32,707 nucleotides of DNA. Source: Elioraea sp. Yellowstone. GTDB lineage: Bacteria; Pseudomonadota; Alphaproteobacteria; Acetobacterales; Acetobacteraceae. A program made the position numbers and the translations under genes. Below are positions 25,079-32,365 of this stretch, one piece after another. Numbering within the stretch: position 1 is the stretch's first letter; every line of letters starts with the position of its first letter. The notes below the pieces were generated by a model. That model saw nothing but the letters and a program-made list of their open reading frames with translations. It had not been told where the DNA came from and made no database searches. The stretch is taken from contig NZ_VIKA01000026.1 of the NCBI RefSeq assembly GCF_006704265.1, forward strand, positions 1 to 32,707, written 5' to 3'.

Positions 25079-26044
25079 TCATCCCTCCTCGCGCGGCGGC
25101 ACCACGCCGACCTGCTCGACGATCCGCCGGTAGTGCTGCGGCCGCCGGTGGGCCGCGAAGTCGAACATCTTGGTCTTGCCCTGCGCGCAGGCGTCGAGGT
25201 CGCAGTCCGCGACCAGCACCTCGTCGCCGAGCGTCTTCGCCTGGGCGACGATCAGCCCGTTCGGATCGACGATGCAGGACCCGCCGATCAGCCCGGCGCC
25301 GTCCTCCACCCCCGCCTTGGCCACCGCCACCGCCCAGCACGCGTTCATGTAGGCATTCGCCTGCACGACGAGCGTCGAGTGGAAGGTGCGCAGCTCCGCG
25401 CTCTCGCCCTCGCCGCCGTTCGGGTCGTAGGCGGCGGAGTTGTAGCCGATGAGAACCATCTCCACCCCTTGCAGCGCGAGGCAGCGCCAGGCCTCGGGCC
25501 AGCGGCGATCGTTGCAGATCAGCATGCCGATGATGCCGCCGAAGGCGCGGAACGCCGGGAAGCCGAGATCGCCATAGGCGAAGTAGCGCTTCTCCAGCTG
25601 CTGGTAGGTCTGTCCGGGTTTCACCTGCTCCGAGCCCGGCAGGTGCACCTTGCGGTACTTGCCGAGGATCGTGCCGTCCTTGCCCACCAGGATCGCGGTG
25701 TTGTAGCCGCGCCGGCGCACGGCCCCGTCCTCGAAGGCGGCACGGTCGAGTTCGGCGTAGCCGAGGGAGAGGCCGACGCCGAGCGCCTTCGCCCGGTCGA
25801 ACAGGGGCTGCACGTTCGGGTTCGGCATCGCCGGCTCGAAGTGGGAGAGAAGCTCCGCCTCGTCCTCGATCGGCCAGCGCGGGAAGAAGGTGGTGAAGGG
25901 AAGCTCGGGGAACACCGCGAGCTCCGCCCCCCGCTCGGCGGCCCGCTCCAGCAGCGCGATCATCCGCCCGAGCGTGTGCGCGCGGCTGTCGGCGCGCTGC
26001 ACCGGGCCCATCTGGCAGGCGGCGATGCGGACGATCCGGGCCAT
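25079..26044 (-). CDS. N-carbamoyl-D-amino-acid hydrolase-like carbon-nitrogen hydrolase, copy 2
   Basis: This 321-residue paralogue of the adjacent gene has the same triad: E47 in VFPELPFTTFFPR, K132 in GKYRKVHLPGS and C177 in LICNDRRWPEAWRCLALQ. It differs in the substrate loops: GYNSAAYDPNGGEGESAELR replaces the loop around YNTPS in copy 1. This suggests divergence of substrate choice after duplication. The start at 26044 is an ATG after GAGGGC; an in-frame GTG at 26053 overlaps the preceding gene's stop. The tight spacing within the minus-strand operon implies cotranscription with the amidohydrolase and the GlcG-like gene. Confidence 0.88.
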   Translation of the reverse strand: MARIVRIAACQMGPVQRADSRAHTLGRMIALLERAAERGAELAVFPELPFTTFFPRWPIEDEAELLSHFEPAMPNPNVQPLFDRAKALGVGLSLGYAELDRAAFEDGAVRRRGYNTAILVGKDGTILGKYRKVHLPGSEQVKPGQTYQQLEKRYFAYGDLGFPAFRAFGGIIGMLICNDRRWPEAWRCLALQGVEMVLIGYNSAAYDPNGGEGESAELRTFHSTLVVQANAYMNACWAVAVAKAGVEDGAGLIGGSCIVDPNGLIVAQAKTLGDEVLVADCDLDACAQGKTKMFDFAAHRRPQHYRRIVEQVGVVPPREEG

Positions 26045-26049
26045 CGCCC

Positions 26050-26505
26050 TCACCCGGCCTGCGGCGTCAGTCCGGCCGCGATGATGCCCGCGACCGCGGC
26101 GGCCTCGTCCTTGTCCGAGGTGTCGCCGCTGATGCCGACGGCGCCGATCGCGCGTCCGCCCTCCATCACCAGCACGCCGCCGGCCACGGGCACGAACGCG
26201 CCCCCCGTCGCCGCCGCAGCGGCATTCAAGAACGCGAGCCGCTCCGCGTTGCGCGCGCCGATCTCGCGCGAGGGCAGGCCCAGGCCGAGGGCGGCGAGCG
26301 CCTTGCCCATGGCGATCGCGAAGCGGGCGAGGCCCGCGCCGTCCTCGCGCTTGCAGGCGACGAGCTGGCCGCCGGCATCGACCACCACGACCACGAGCGG
26401 CGCGCAGCCCGCCTCGCGCCCCGCGGCCAGCGCCGCATCGACGATGCGCGATGCCGCCGCGAGCGTCATCGCCGAGTGCACGGGATAGGCCGTCGGATGG
26501 GCCAT
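26050..26505 (-). CDS. GlcG/HbpS-like small protein
   Basis: This 151-residue protein is of the GlcG/HbpS (haem-degrading/corrinoid-adenosyltransferase-like fold) family. The family elements are APLVVVVVDAGGQLVACKRE, GLARFAIAMGKALAALGLGL, GGVLVMEGGRAIGAVGISGD and the TSDKDEAAAVAGI ending. Members bind haem or act as small regulators or accessory proteins in catabolic operons; no enzymatic activity can be assigned here. It sits between the cyclic amidohydrolase and the carbamoylases, with gaps of 11 bp before it and about 5 bp after it, so it is part of the operon. A GAGGGAGC ribosome site precedes the ATG. Confidence 0.87.
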   Translation of the reverse strand: MAHPTAYPVHSAMTLAAASRIVDAALAAGREAGCAPLVVVVVDAGGQLVACKREDGAGLARFAIAMGKALAALGLGLPSREIGARNAERLAFLNAAAAATGGAFVPVAGGVLVMEGGRAIGAVGISGDTSDKDEAAAVAGIIAAGLTPQAG

Positions 26506-26516
26506 GGCGCGCTCCC

Positions 26517-27887
26517 TCAGACCGTCTGCCGCTTCACGAAGGCGCCGTCGCCCGGCCTGTTCAGCACCGACGCGCCATCCCAGATCTGTCGCCCGCGCAG
26601 ATAGGTCGCGGCCACGCGCGCCTTCATGGCGCGGCCGTGATAGGGGCTCCAGCGGCACTCGGGCCGGTCGACGATCGAGGCCTCGTCGAAGGTGAAGTCG
26701 CCGCGCTCCATCACGCAGAGATCGGCGTCCGCGCCGACCGCGATCCGCCCCTTCTTCGGCAGAAGGCCGTGGTAGCGCGCGGGTTCCTCGGCGCAGTACC
26801 TCGCCATCAGGGTGAGCGGCAGCCCGCGCTCGGCGAGCAGGGAGACCATCAGGGGCGCGAAGGACTGCAGCCCCGTGAGCCCCGCCCCGCACTTGAAGAT
26901 GTCCTCGTCGAGCTTCCTGTCGATCGGCCAGGGTGCGTGGTCGGTCGAGACATAGGCGACCTTGCCGGAAACGAGCCGGTCCCACATCCGCTCCACCTCC
27001 TCGGCGGTGCGGAAGGGCGGGTTGCACTTGCCCTTGCCCTTGAGCCGGACGATGTCGTCCTCGGTCATGCAGAGGTACTGGATGCAGGCCTCGCCCGAGG
27101 CACGCATGCCGAAGCCGCGATAGGTCTCGGCGAGGTCGAAGCCGCGCGCGAGCGACGAATGCGCGATGTGGACATGCGCGCCAGTGGCGAGCCCGATCTC
27201 GAAGATCGTCACATTGGCCAGGTTCTCGCAGAGCGGCGGGCGCGTGCGGCAGTGCATGATCGGATCGGTCCGGCCGCTCGCCTGTGCCGCCGCGGTGAGC
27301 CCGACCACGATCTCCTGGTCCTCGTTGTGCAGCGCCACCATCAGTCCGGTCTCGGCGATCAGCGCGAAGGCGCGCTCCATCTCCAGATGGTCGATGCGGG
27401 GGAAGCGCGTGGCGTCGTACTCGTAGGTGGAGAGCTTGAACGAGGCCGCGCCGGCCTCGGCCAGCGCCTTGATGTGCTGCGTGCCGCCGGTCTTCAGGAT
27501 CGTGCCGTAGAGGGCGACATCGACATGCGCGGTGCGCTCGACGACCTCGACCTTGGCCGCGAACAGACCGGCATCGGTCACGGGCTTCGGGATGTCGTAG
27601 GGCATGTCCACCACGGTGGTGACGCCGCCGGCGGCGGCCGAGCGGGTCGCGTGCTCGATCCCGCCCCAGCCCATCGCCGAGGAGGTGTGCATGTGCCCGT
27701 CCACCAGCCCCGGGAAGACCAGCATCCCGCGGTGGTCGGACACCGTCACCGCGGGCGGCGGCGGGCCCGCGCCGATCGCGGCGATGCGCCCGTCACGCAC
27801 GGCGACGAAGCCGTCGCGCAGGATCGTCTCGCTGGTGACGAGATCGCCCAGCACCACGCGGTCGAAGGGCGGCGGCAGGTCGGTCAT
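26517..27887 (-). CDS. Cyclic amidohydrolase (hydantoinase/allantoinase/dihydropyrimidinase-like)
   Basis: This 456-residue binuclear-metal amidohydrolase has a TIM barrel and a flanking beta-domain. The HxH pair is in [17 protein letters not shown] (H65, H67). The carboxylated Lys is K151 in [12 protein letters not shown]187 is in ALHNED, a His lies in [11 protein letters not shown] and the catalytic Asp is D316 in VSTDHAPWP. These place it in the dihydroorotase/hydantoinase/allantoinase group. The YEYD motif and the absence of pyrimidine or allantoin genes leave the exact substrate open; with two carbamoylases and a racemase nearby, a hydantoin-type ring is the most likely. It is the first gene of the minus-strand operon and is divergent from prpD. 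Confidence 0.87.
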   Translation of the reverse strand: MTDLPPPFDRVVLGDLVTSETILRDGFVAVRDGRIAAIGAGPPPPAVTVSDHRGMLVFPGLVDGHMHTSSAMGWGGIEHATRSAAAGGVTTVVDMPYDIPKPVTDAGLFAAKVEVVERTAHVDVALYGTILKTGGTQHIKALAEAGAASFKLSTYEYDATRFPRIDHLEMERAFALIAETGLMVALHNEDQEIVVGLTAAAQASGRTDPIMHCRTRPPLCENLANVTIFEIGLATGAHVHIAHSSLARGFDLAETYRGFGMRASGEACIQYLCMTEDDIVRLKGKGKCNPPFRTAEEVERMWDRLVSGKVAYVSTDHAPWPIDRKLDEDIFKCGAGLTGLQSFAPLMVSLLAERGLPLTLMARYCAEEPARYHGLLPKKGRIAVGADADLCVMERGDFTFDEASIVDRPECRWSPYHGRAMKARVAATYLRGRQIWDGASVLNRPGDGAFVKRQTV

Positions 27888-28041
27888 GGATCGTGATGTC
27901 TCCGGCGTCGGTCGGGCAGCGTCTTGCGCCCCTCTCGGGGGCAGGTCTAGGTATCCGCCCGCCAGTCAAGACCGCGCGGCGGCTGCGATCAACCCGTCCC
28001 GACCGCTGCGCCCGAGCCCTCCCAACGAACGGGGATCCCGC

Positions 28042-29706
28042 ATGAAGCTCCATTCCGTCCGCGTCCATCCCTCCAAGGCGCTGCTGCCGCGCGAGGAGCA
28101 GCTCGCCTGGAAGATCGCCGGGGTCGCCGTGGACAAGGTCGCGGTCCAGAAGGACGTGGCCGAGATGATCATCAACCGCATCATCGACAACGCCGCCGTC
28201 GCGATCGCCGCGATCAACCGCCGCCCGGTGGTCTCGGCGCGGATGATGGCGCTTGCGCATCCGCGCAAGGGAGGGGCCAGCCTGTTCGGCCTGCCGGCCG
28301 CGCGCACGGTCAGCCCGGAATGGGCCGCCTGGGCGAACGGCACGGCGGTGCGCGAGCTCGACTTCCATGACACCTTCCTCGCCGCCGACTACTCGCACCC
28401 GGGCGACAACATCCCGCCCCTGCTGGCGGTCGCCCAGACGGTCGGCAAGTCGGGCAAGGACCTGATCCGCGGCTTGGCCACGGCCTACGAGATCCACATC
28501 GATCTGGTGAAGGGGATCTGCCTGCACCGGCACAAGATCGACCACATCGCCCATCTCTGCCCGGCCGCCGCCGCCGGCATCGGCACGCTGCTCGGCCTGA
28601 AGCAGGAGGTGATCTACCAGGCGGTGAACCAGGCGGTGCATGTCAGCTTCTCGACGCGCCAGAGCCGCAAGGGCGAAATCAGCTCCTGGAAGGCGTTCGC
28701 GCCGGCTCATGCCGGCAAGCTCGCGATCGAGGCGGTCGATCGCGCGATGCGCGGCGAGGGGGCGCCCAACCCGATCTACGAGGGCGAGGACAGCGTGATC
28801 GCCTGGATGCTCGCGGGGCGCGAGAACAAGGACCATGAGTATCTCGTGCCGCTGCCGGAGAAGGGCGAGCCGAAGCGCGCGATCCTGGAGAGCTACACCA
28901 AGGAGCACTCGGCCGAGTACCAGAGCCAGGCGCTGATCGACCTCGCCTTCCGCATGCGCGAGAGGATCGCCGACTTCGAGGCGATCGAGCGCATCCTGAT
29001 CCACACCAGCCACCACACCCACACCGTGATCGGCACCGGCGCCAACGACCCGCAGAAGATGGACCCCAAGGCCTCGCGCGAGACGCTCGACCACTCGATC
29101 ATGTACATCTTCGCCGTCGCGCTCCAGGACGGGCGCTGGCACCATGTGGACAGCTACACCCCGCGTCGGGCGCAGCGGCCCGACACGGTGCGGCTCTGGC
29201 ACAAGATCGAGACCACCGAGGATCCGGAGTGGACGCGCCGCTACCACTCCGAGGATCCGAACGAGAAGGCGTTCGGCGGGCGGGTGCAGATCTTCCTGAA
29301 GGACGGCACGGTGATCGAGGACGAGCTCGCGGTCGCCAACGCCCACTCGCTCGGCGCGCGGCCGTTCCAGCGCCCCGACTACATCCGCAAGTTCCAGACC
29401 CTCACCGAGGGGATCATCTCGGTGCGCGAGGCGAACCGCTTCCTCGAGGCGGTGCAGGACCTCGCCGCGCTGCCGGCGGGTCGTCTCGGCGCGCTGAACG
29501 TCGCCCTGCCGGCCGGCCGGGTGACGCTCGCGCCGGTGCGGGGGATCTTCGATGCACCCGTCCGCTCGGCCGAGCCGGCTGCCACGCGCCGCATCCAGCG
29601 CCGCGGCGAGGAGAAGGCGCGCACCAGGACGATCAAGAAGGCGCGACGGGTGAAGACGATCGCTCAGGGCAGGAAGGCTCCGTCCGCCCGCCGTCCCCGC
29701 GCCTGA
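28042..29706 (+). CDS. prpD: MmgE/PrpD family 2-methylcitrate dehydratase with a basic C-terminal tail
   Basis: This 554-residue protein is of the MmgE/PrpD family; PrpD dehydrates 2-methylcitrate in the methylcitrate cycle for propionate use. Core motifs are [20 protein letters not shown], the [19 protein letters not shown] active-site region, [20 protein letters not shown] and [20 protein letters not shown]. The core ends near residue 515. About 39 more residues (516-554) are almost entirely basic and polar ([20 protein letters not shown] and [10 protein letters not shown]). Known PrpD proteins are about 480-500 residues, so this tail is unusual. prpC follows 22 bp later in the same direction. 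No prpB is in the window. Confidence 0.92.
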   Translation: MKLHSVRVHPSKALLPREEQLAWKIAGVAVDKVAVQKDVAEMIINRIIDNAAVAIAAINRRPVVSARMMALAHPRKGGASLFGLPAARTVSPEWAAWANGTAVRELDFHDTFLAADYSHPGDNIPPLLAVAQTVGKSGKDLIRGLATAYEIHIDLVKGICLHRHKIDHIAHLCPAAAAGIGTLLGLKQEVIYQAVNQAVHVSFSTRQSRKGEISSWKAFAPAHAGKLAIEAVDRAMRGEGAPNPIYEGEDSVIAWMLAGRENKDHEYLVPLPEKGEPKRAILESYTKEHSAEYQSQALIDLAFRMRERIADFEAIERILIHTSHHTHTVIGTGANDPQKMDPKASRETLDHSIMYIFAVALQDGRWHHVDSYTPRRAQRPDTVRLWHKIETTEDPEWTRRYHSEDPNEKAFGGRVQIFLKDGTVIEDELAVANAHSLGARPFQRPDYIRKFQTLTEGIISVREANRFLEAVQDLAALPAGRLGALNVALPAGRVTLAPVRGIFDAPVRSAEPAATRRIQRRGEEKARTRTIKKARRVKTIAQGRKAPSARRPRA

Positions 29707-29728
29707 GCCAGCCGGAGGGAGCCCGATC

Positions 29729-30868
29729 ATGAACGACACCGCCGCCGCGCCGCAGGTCTTCAAGGGCCTCGTCGGCGTGCATGCCGACGTCACCGCCGTC
29801 TCCAAGGTGATGCCGGAGACGAACTCGCTCACCTATCGCGGCTACGCCGTGCAGGAGCTCGCGGAGCAGTGCCGCTTCGAGGAGGTGGCCTATCTGCTGC
29901 TGAACGGCGAGCTGCCGAACCGCCGCCAGCTCAACGCCTTCGAGAAGGAGGAGCGGGCGAACCGCAAGATCAGCAAGGTGCTGATCCGTGCGATCGAGTC
30001 CTTCCCGCGCAAGACCCACCCGATGGACGCGACCCGTACCGCGGTGAGCTTCCTCGGTCTCGAGGACCCGGAGGCGCAGGACGTCTCGGAGGCGGCGACG
30101 CGGCGCAAGGCGATGCGGCTCTATGCCAAGATCCCGACCGCGATCGCCGCGATCGCCCGGCTGCGCAAGGGGCTGAGGCCGATCCAGCCCAAGCCCGAGC
30201 TCGGCTTCTCCGAGAACATCTTCCACATGTTCTTCGGCAAGGTGCCGGAGCCGGAGATCGTGAAGGCCTTCGACGTCTCGATGACGCTCTACGCCGAGCA
30301 CTCCTTCAACGCCTCGACCTTCGCCGCCCGCGTGGTCGCCTCCACCGGCGCCGACCTGCATGCCGCCGTCACCGCCGGCATCGCCGCGCTGAAGGGTCCG
30401 CTGCATGGCGGCGCCAACGAGGCGGTCATGCACATGCTGAAGGAGATCGGCACGCCCGCGAAGGCCAGGGGGTGGATCGACGACAAGCTCGAGCACCGTG
30501 CCCTGGTGATGGGCTTCGGCCACAGGGTGTACCGGTCGGGCGATTCCCGCGTGCCGACGATGAGCAAGTACCGCGACATCGTCGCCGGGCTGCGCGGCGG
30601 GCAGAAGTGGATCGAGATCAGCCGCATCCTCGCCGAGGAGATGCTGGCCAAGAAGAACATCCACCCCAACCTCGATTTCCCGGCTGGGCCCACCTACTAC
30701 CTGATGGGATTCGACATCCCCATGTTCACCCCCCTGTTCGTCGCCAGCCGCATCACCGGCTGGTCGGCGCATGTGCTGGAGCAGATCGCCGACAACCGGC
30801 TGATCCGCCCGCTCTCGCACTACGTGGGCGTCGACCAGCGTCCGGTGCCGCCGATCAAGGCGCGGTGA
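29729..30868 (+). CDS. prpC: 2-methylcitrate/citrate synthase
   Basis: This 379-residue synthase condenses propionyl-CoA (or acetyl-CoA) with oxaloacetate. The catalytic residues are visible: H226 in LKGPLHGGANEAVM, H265 in MGFGHRVYRSGD and D316 in HPNLDFPAGPTYY. The N-terminal VMPETNSLTYRGYAVQELAE is typical. The length around 380 and the company of prpD favour the methylcitrate synthase assignment over housekeeping citrate synthase (about 430), though such enzymes are often bifunctional. A GGAGGGAG ribosome site precedes the ATG. A strong terminator follows (30891). Confidence 0.93.
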   Translation: MNDTAAAPQVFKGLVGVHADVTAVSKVMPETNSLTYRGYAVQELAEQCRFEEVAYLLLNGELPNRRQLNAFEKEERANRKISKVLIRAIESFPRKTHPMDATRTAVSFLGLEDPEAQDVSEAATRRKAMRLYAKIPTAIAAIARLRKGLRPIQPKPELGFSENIFHMFFGKVPEPEIVKAFDVSMTLYAEHSFNASTFAARVVASTGADLHAAVTAGIAALKGPLHGGANEAVMHMLKEIGTPAKARGWIDDKLEHRALVMGFGHRVYRSGDSRVPTMSKYRDIVAGLRGGQKWIEISRILAEEMLAKKNIHPNLDFPAGPTYYLMGFDIPMFTPLFVASRITGWSAHVLEQIADNRLIRPLSHYVGVDQRPVPPIKAR

Positions 30869-30890
30869 AACGTTCCGTCCGCCGCAGGGC

Positions 30891-30921
30891 AGGGGCGCGG
30901 GCCGCAGGGCTCGCGCCCCTT
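30891..30921 (+). terminator. Intrinsic terminator of prpDC
   Basis: A 13-bp stem with one G-U pair (AGGGGCGCGGGCC / GGCTCGCGCCCCT) and a GCAG loop begins 22 bp after the prpC stop. Only TT follows, but the stem is very stable. It separates prpDC from the aminotransferase gene. Confidence 0.65.
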
Positions 30922-30967
30922 CCGCATCTGGCCTAGCGTCGTCCGGTCCGACCGGAGGAGGAATGCC

Positions 30968-31915
30968 ATGGCCGACACCCATCCCCGCTTCGCTTGGTTC
31001 GACGGCCGGCTGGTGCCATGGGAGGAGGCGCGCATCCACGTCTACTCGCCGGCCGTGAAGTACGGCACGGGCGTGTTCGAGGGGCTGCGCGGCTACTGGA
31101 ACGAGGCCGAGCGCGAGATGTACGTGTTCCGCCTGCGCGAGCACCTCGAACGGCTGGCCTTCGGGATCAAGGTGATGCGCTTCGACGTCATCCCCGACCT
31201 CGCGGCGCTCGAGCGCGCCGTGCTCGAGGTGGTGCGCGCCAACGGCTTCCGCGAGGGCGTGCATATCCGCCTCTCGGCGCTGCTGGACGGCACGGGCGAG
31301 ATGCACGCGGTCGGGCCGGTGCTGTTCGCCTGCACGGCGAATACCCGCCCCCCGACCAGGGCGCTGAGCGAGGGGCTGGCCGCCGGCGTCGTGTCCTGGC
31401 GTCGGCCGGAGGACGCGGCGATGCCGATGCGCGTCAAGGCGAACGCGAACTACCAGAACGGCCGGCTCGCCGTGCACGAGGCGAAGGCGAACGGCTACGG
31501 CGCCGGCATCCTGCTGAACTCCGCCGGCAAGGTCGCCGAGGGGCCCGGCATGTGCCTGTTCATGGTGCGTGGCGGGGTCGCCGTGACGCCGTCGATCACC
31601 AGCGGCATCCTCGAGAGCATCACCCGCGACGCGGTGATCCGCCTGCTGCGCGAGGAGCTCGGCGTGACGGTGGAGGAGCGCGAGGTCGACCGCAGCGAAC
31701 TCTATGCGGCGGACGAGGTGTTCTTCTGCGGCACCGCCTGGGAGGTGACGCCGGTGACCTCGGTCGACCGCCTGCCGGTCGGTGACGGCGCGGTGGGCGC
31801 GCTGACGCGCCGTCTGCAGTCGCTCTACTTCGCGGTCGCGAAGGGCGAGAGCGCGCTCCACCCCGAATGGCGCACGCCGGTCTACGCGACGGCGTCGGCG
31901 CGCGCGGCGGAGTGA
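30968..31915 (+). CDS. ilvE: Branched-chain amino acid aminotransferase
   Basis: This 315-residue class IV PLP-dependent aminotransferase interconverts Val, Leu or Ile with their 2-keto acids. HVYSPAVKYGTGVFEGLRGY is the family N-terminal motif. The PLP lysine is K157 in MRVKANANYQNGRLAVHEAK, and ILLNSAGKVAEGPGMCLFMV and ITSGILESITRDAVIRLLRE carry the phosphate-binding and substrate loops. Length and motifs fit the BCAT I group. A GGAGGAATGCC ribosome site precedes the ATG. Val and Ile breakdown yields propionyl-CoA, which the upstream prpDC would consume; this metabolic link is an inference. Confidence 0.93.
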   Translation: MADTHPRFAWFDGRLVPWEEARIHVYSPAVKYGTGVFEGLRGYWNEAEREMYVFRLREHLERLAFGIKVMRFDVIPDLAALERAVLEVVRANGFREGVHIRLSALLDGTGEMHAVGPVLFACTANTRPPTRALSEGLAAGVVSWRRPEDAAMPMRVKANANYQNGRLAVHEAKANGYGAGILLNSAGKVAEGPGMCLFMVRGGVAVTPSITSGILESITRDAVIRLLREELGVTVEEREVDRSELYAADEVFFCGTAWEVTPVTSVDRLPVGDGAVGALTRRLQSLYFAVAKGESALHPEWRTPVYATASARAAE

Positions 31916-31922
31916 TCCGCGC

Positions 31923-31954
31923 GCGGTGCCGCGGTGCCGCGGTGCCGCGGCGCC
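31923..31954. repeat. 8-bp tandem repeat, four copies
   Basis: GCGGTGCC occurs three times in a row and a fourth time as GCGGCGCC, starting 8 bp after the aminotransferase stop. It is in non-coding DNA. Such a short tandem array can change copy number by slippage. Confidence 0.85.
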
Positions 31955-31981
31955 GCCGATGCATCCTGCGGTGTGTCGTTC

Positions 31982-32023
31982 GCGATCGACGCGCATGAAA
32001 ATCGTGCGCGTCGATTGCTTTTT
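31982..32023 (+). terminator. Strong intrinsic terminator of ilvE
   Basis: A 14-bp stem (GCGATCGACGCGCA / TGCGCGTCGATTGC, one G-U pair) with a 9-nt loop TGAAAATCG is followed by TTTTT. It is the best terminator of the window and lies 66 bp after the ilvE stop. Confidence 0.88.
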
Positions 32024-32024
32024 G

Positions 32025-32053
32025 TTGACAGCACTGCGCACGACTCGCATAGC
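32025..32053 (+). promoter_or_regulatory. Sigma-70-type promoter for the histone-like gene
   Basis: A perfect -35 element TTGACA (32025-32030) is followed after 17 bp by CATAGC (32048-32053), a weak -10 match. Transcription would begin near 32060, giving a leader of about 300 nt before the histone-like gene. It follows directly on the terminator T-tract. Confidence 0.6.
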
Positions 32054-32365
32054 GTGATGTTGCGGATGCAGATGCAATCCGATTCGCGCACGCGATCGCT
32101 GCATCTGGAGTGTCCGCGAGAGGGAAGGACGGTCCATGGACCGCACGCACGCCGAAGCCACTCCGGTGGTCGAGGCATCCCGGGCAAGCGAGATGCGGGC
32201 GATCGGTTCCCGGCGATGGCGCGTTGCGCCACCGTCCGCCGCCGCGCGCTCCCGCGCGACCGGGCTCCGCATGCCGGGCGGCCTCTCGTCGCCGCCGCGG
32301 CCCAGCCGCGGCTTGCGGGGAAGTGCCTGCGCGAAAGGACCCGCATCAGGAAGGAGTTTGTGCAC
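32054..32365 (+). other. Long leader region with a hairpin and a doubtful 79-codon frame
   Basis: The 450-bp gap after ilvE holds the tandem repeat, terminator and promoter described separately, then this stretch. CAGATGCA (32069-32076) pairs with TGCATCTG (32100-32107), enclosing a second small hairpin (GAT-CGC / GCG-ATC), so a leader RNA would be structured at its 5' end. An ATG at 32136 opens a 79-codon frame whose TGA (32373-32375) overlaps the ATG at 32372. The peptide is rich in Arg, Ser, Pro and Ala and resembles no family, so I do not call it a gene. An in-frame ATG at 32216 could also extend the histone-like gene. Confidence 0.5.

Noticed and set aside
31923-31954. CRISPR array.
   Set aside because: The unit is only 8 bp, has no spacers, and no cas genes are present.
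29633-32365. A 910-codon open frame on the minus strand.
   Set aside because: It is antisense to prpD, prpC and ilvE, whose active sites are all intact, and its peptide is Arg/His-rich low complexity, as expected from GC-rich DNA read backwards.
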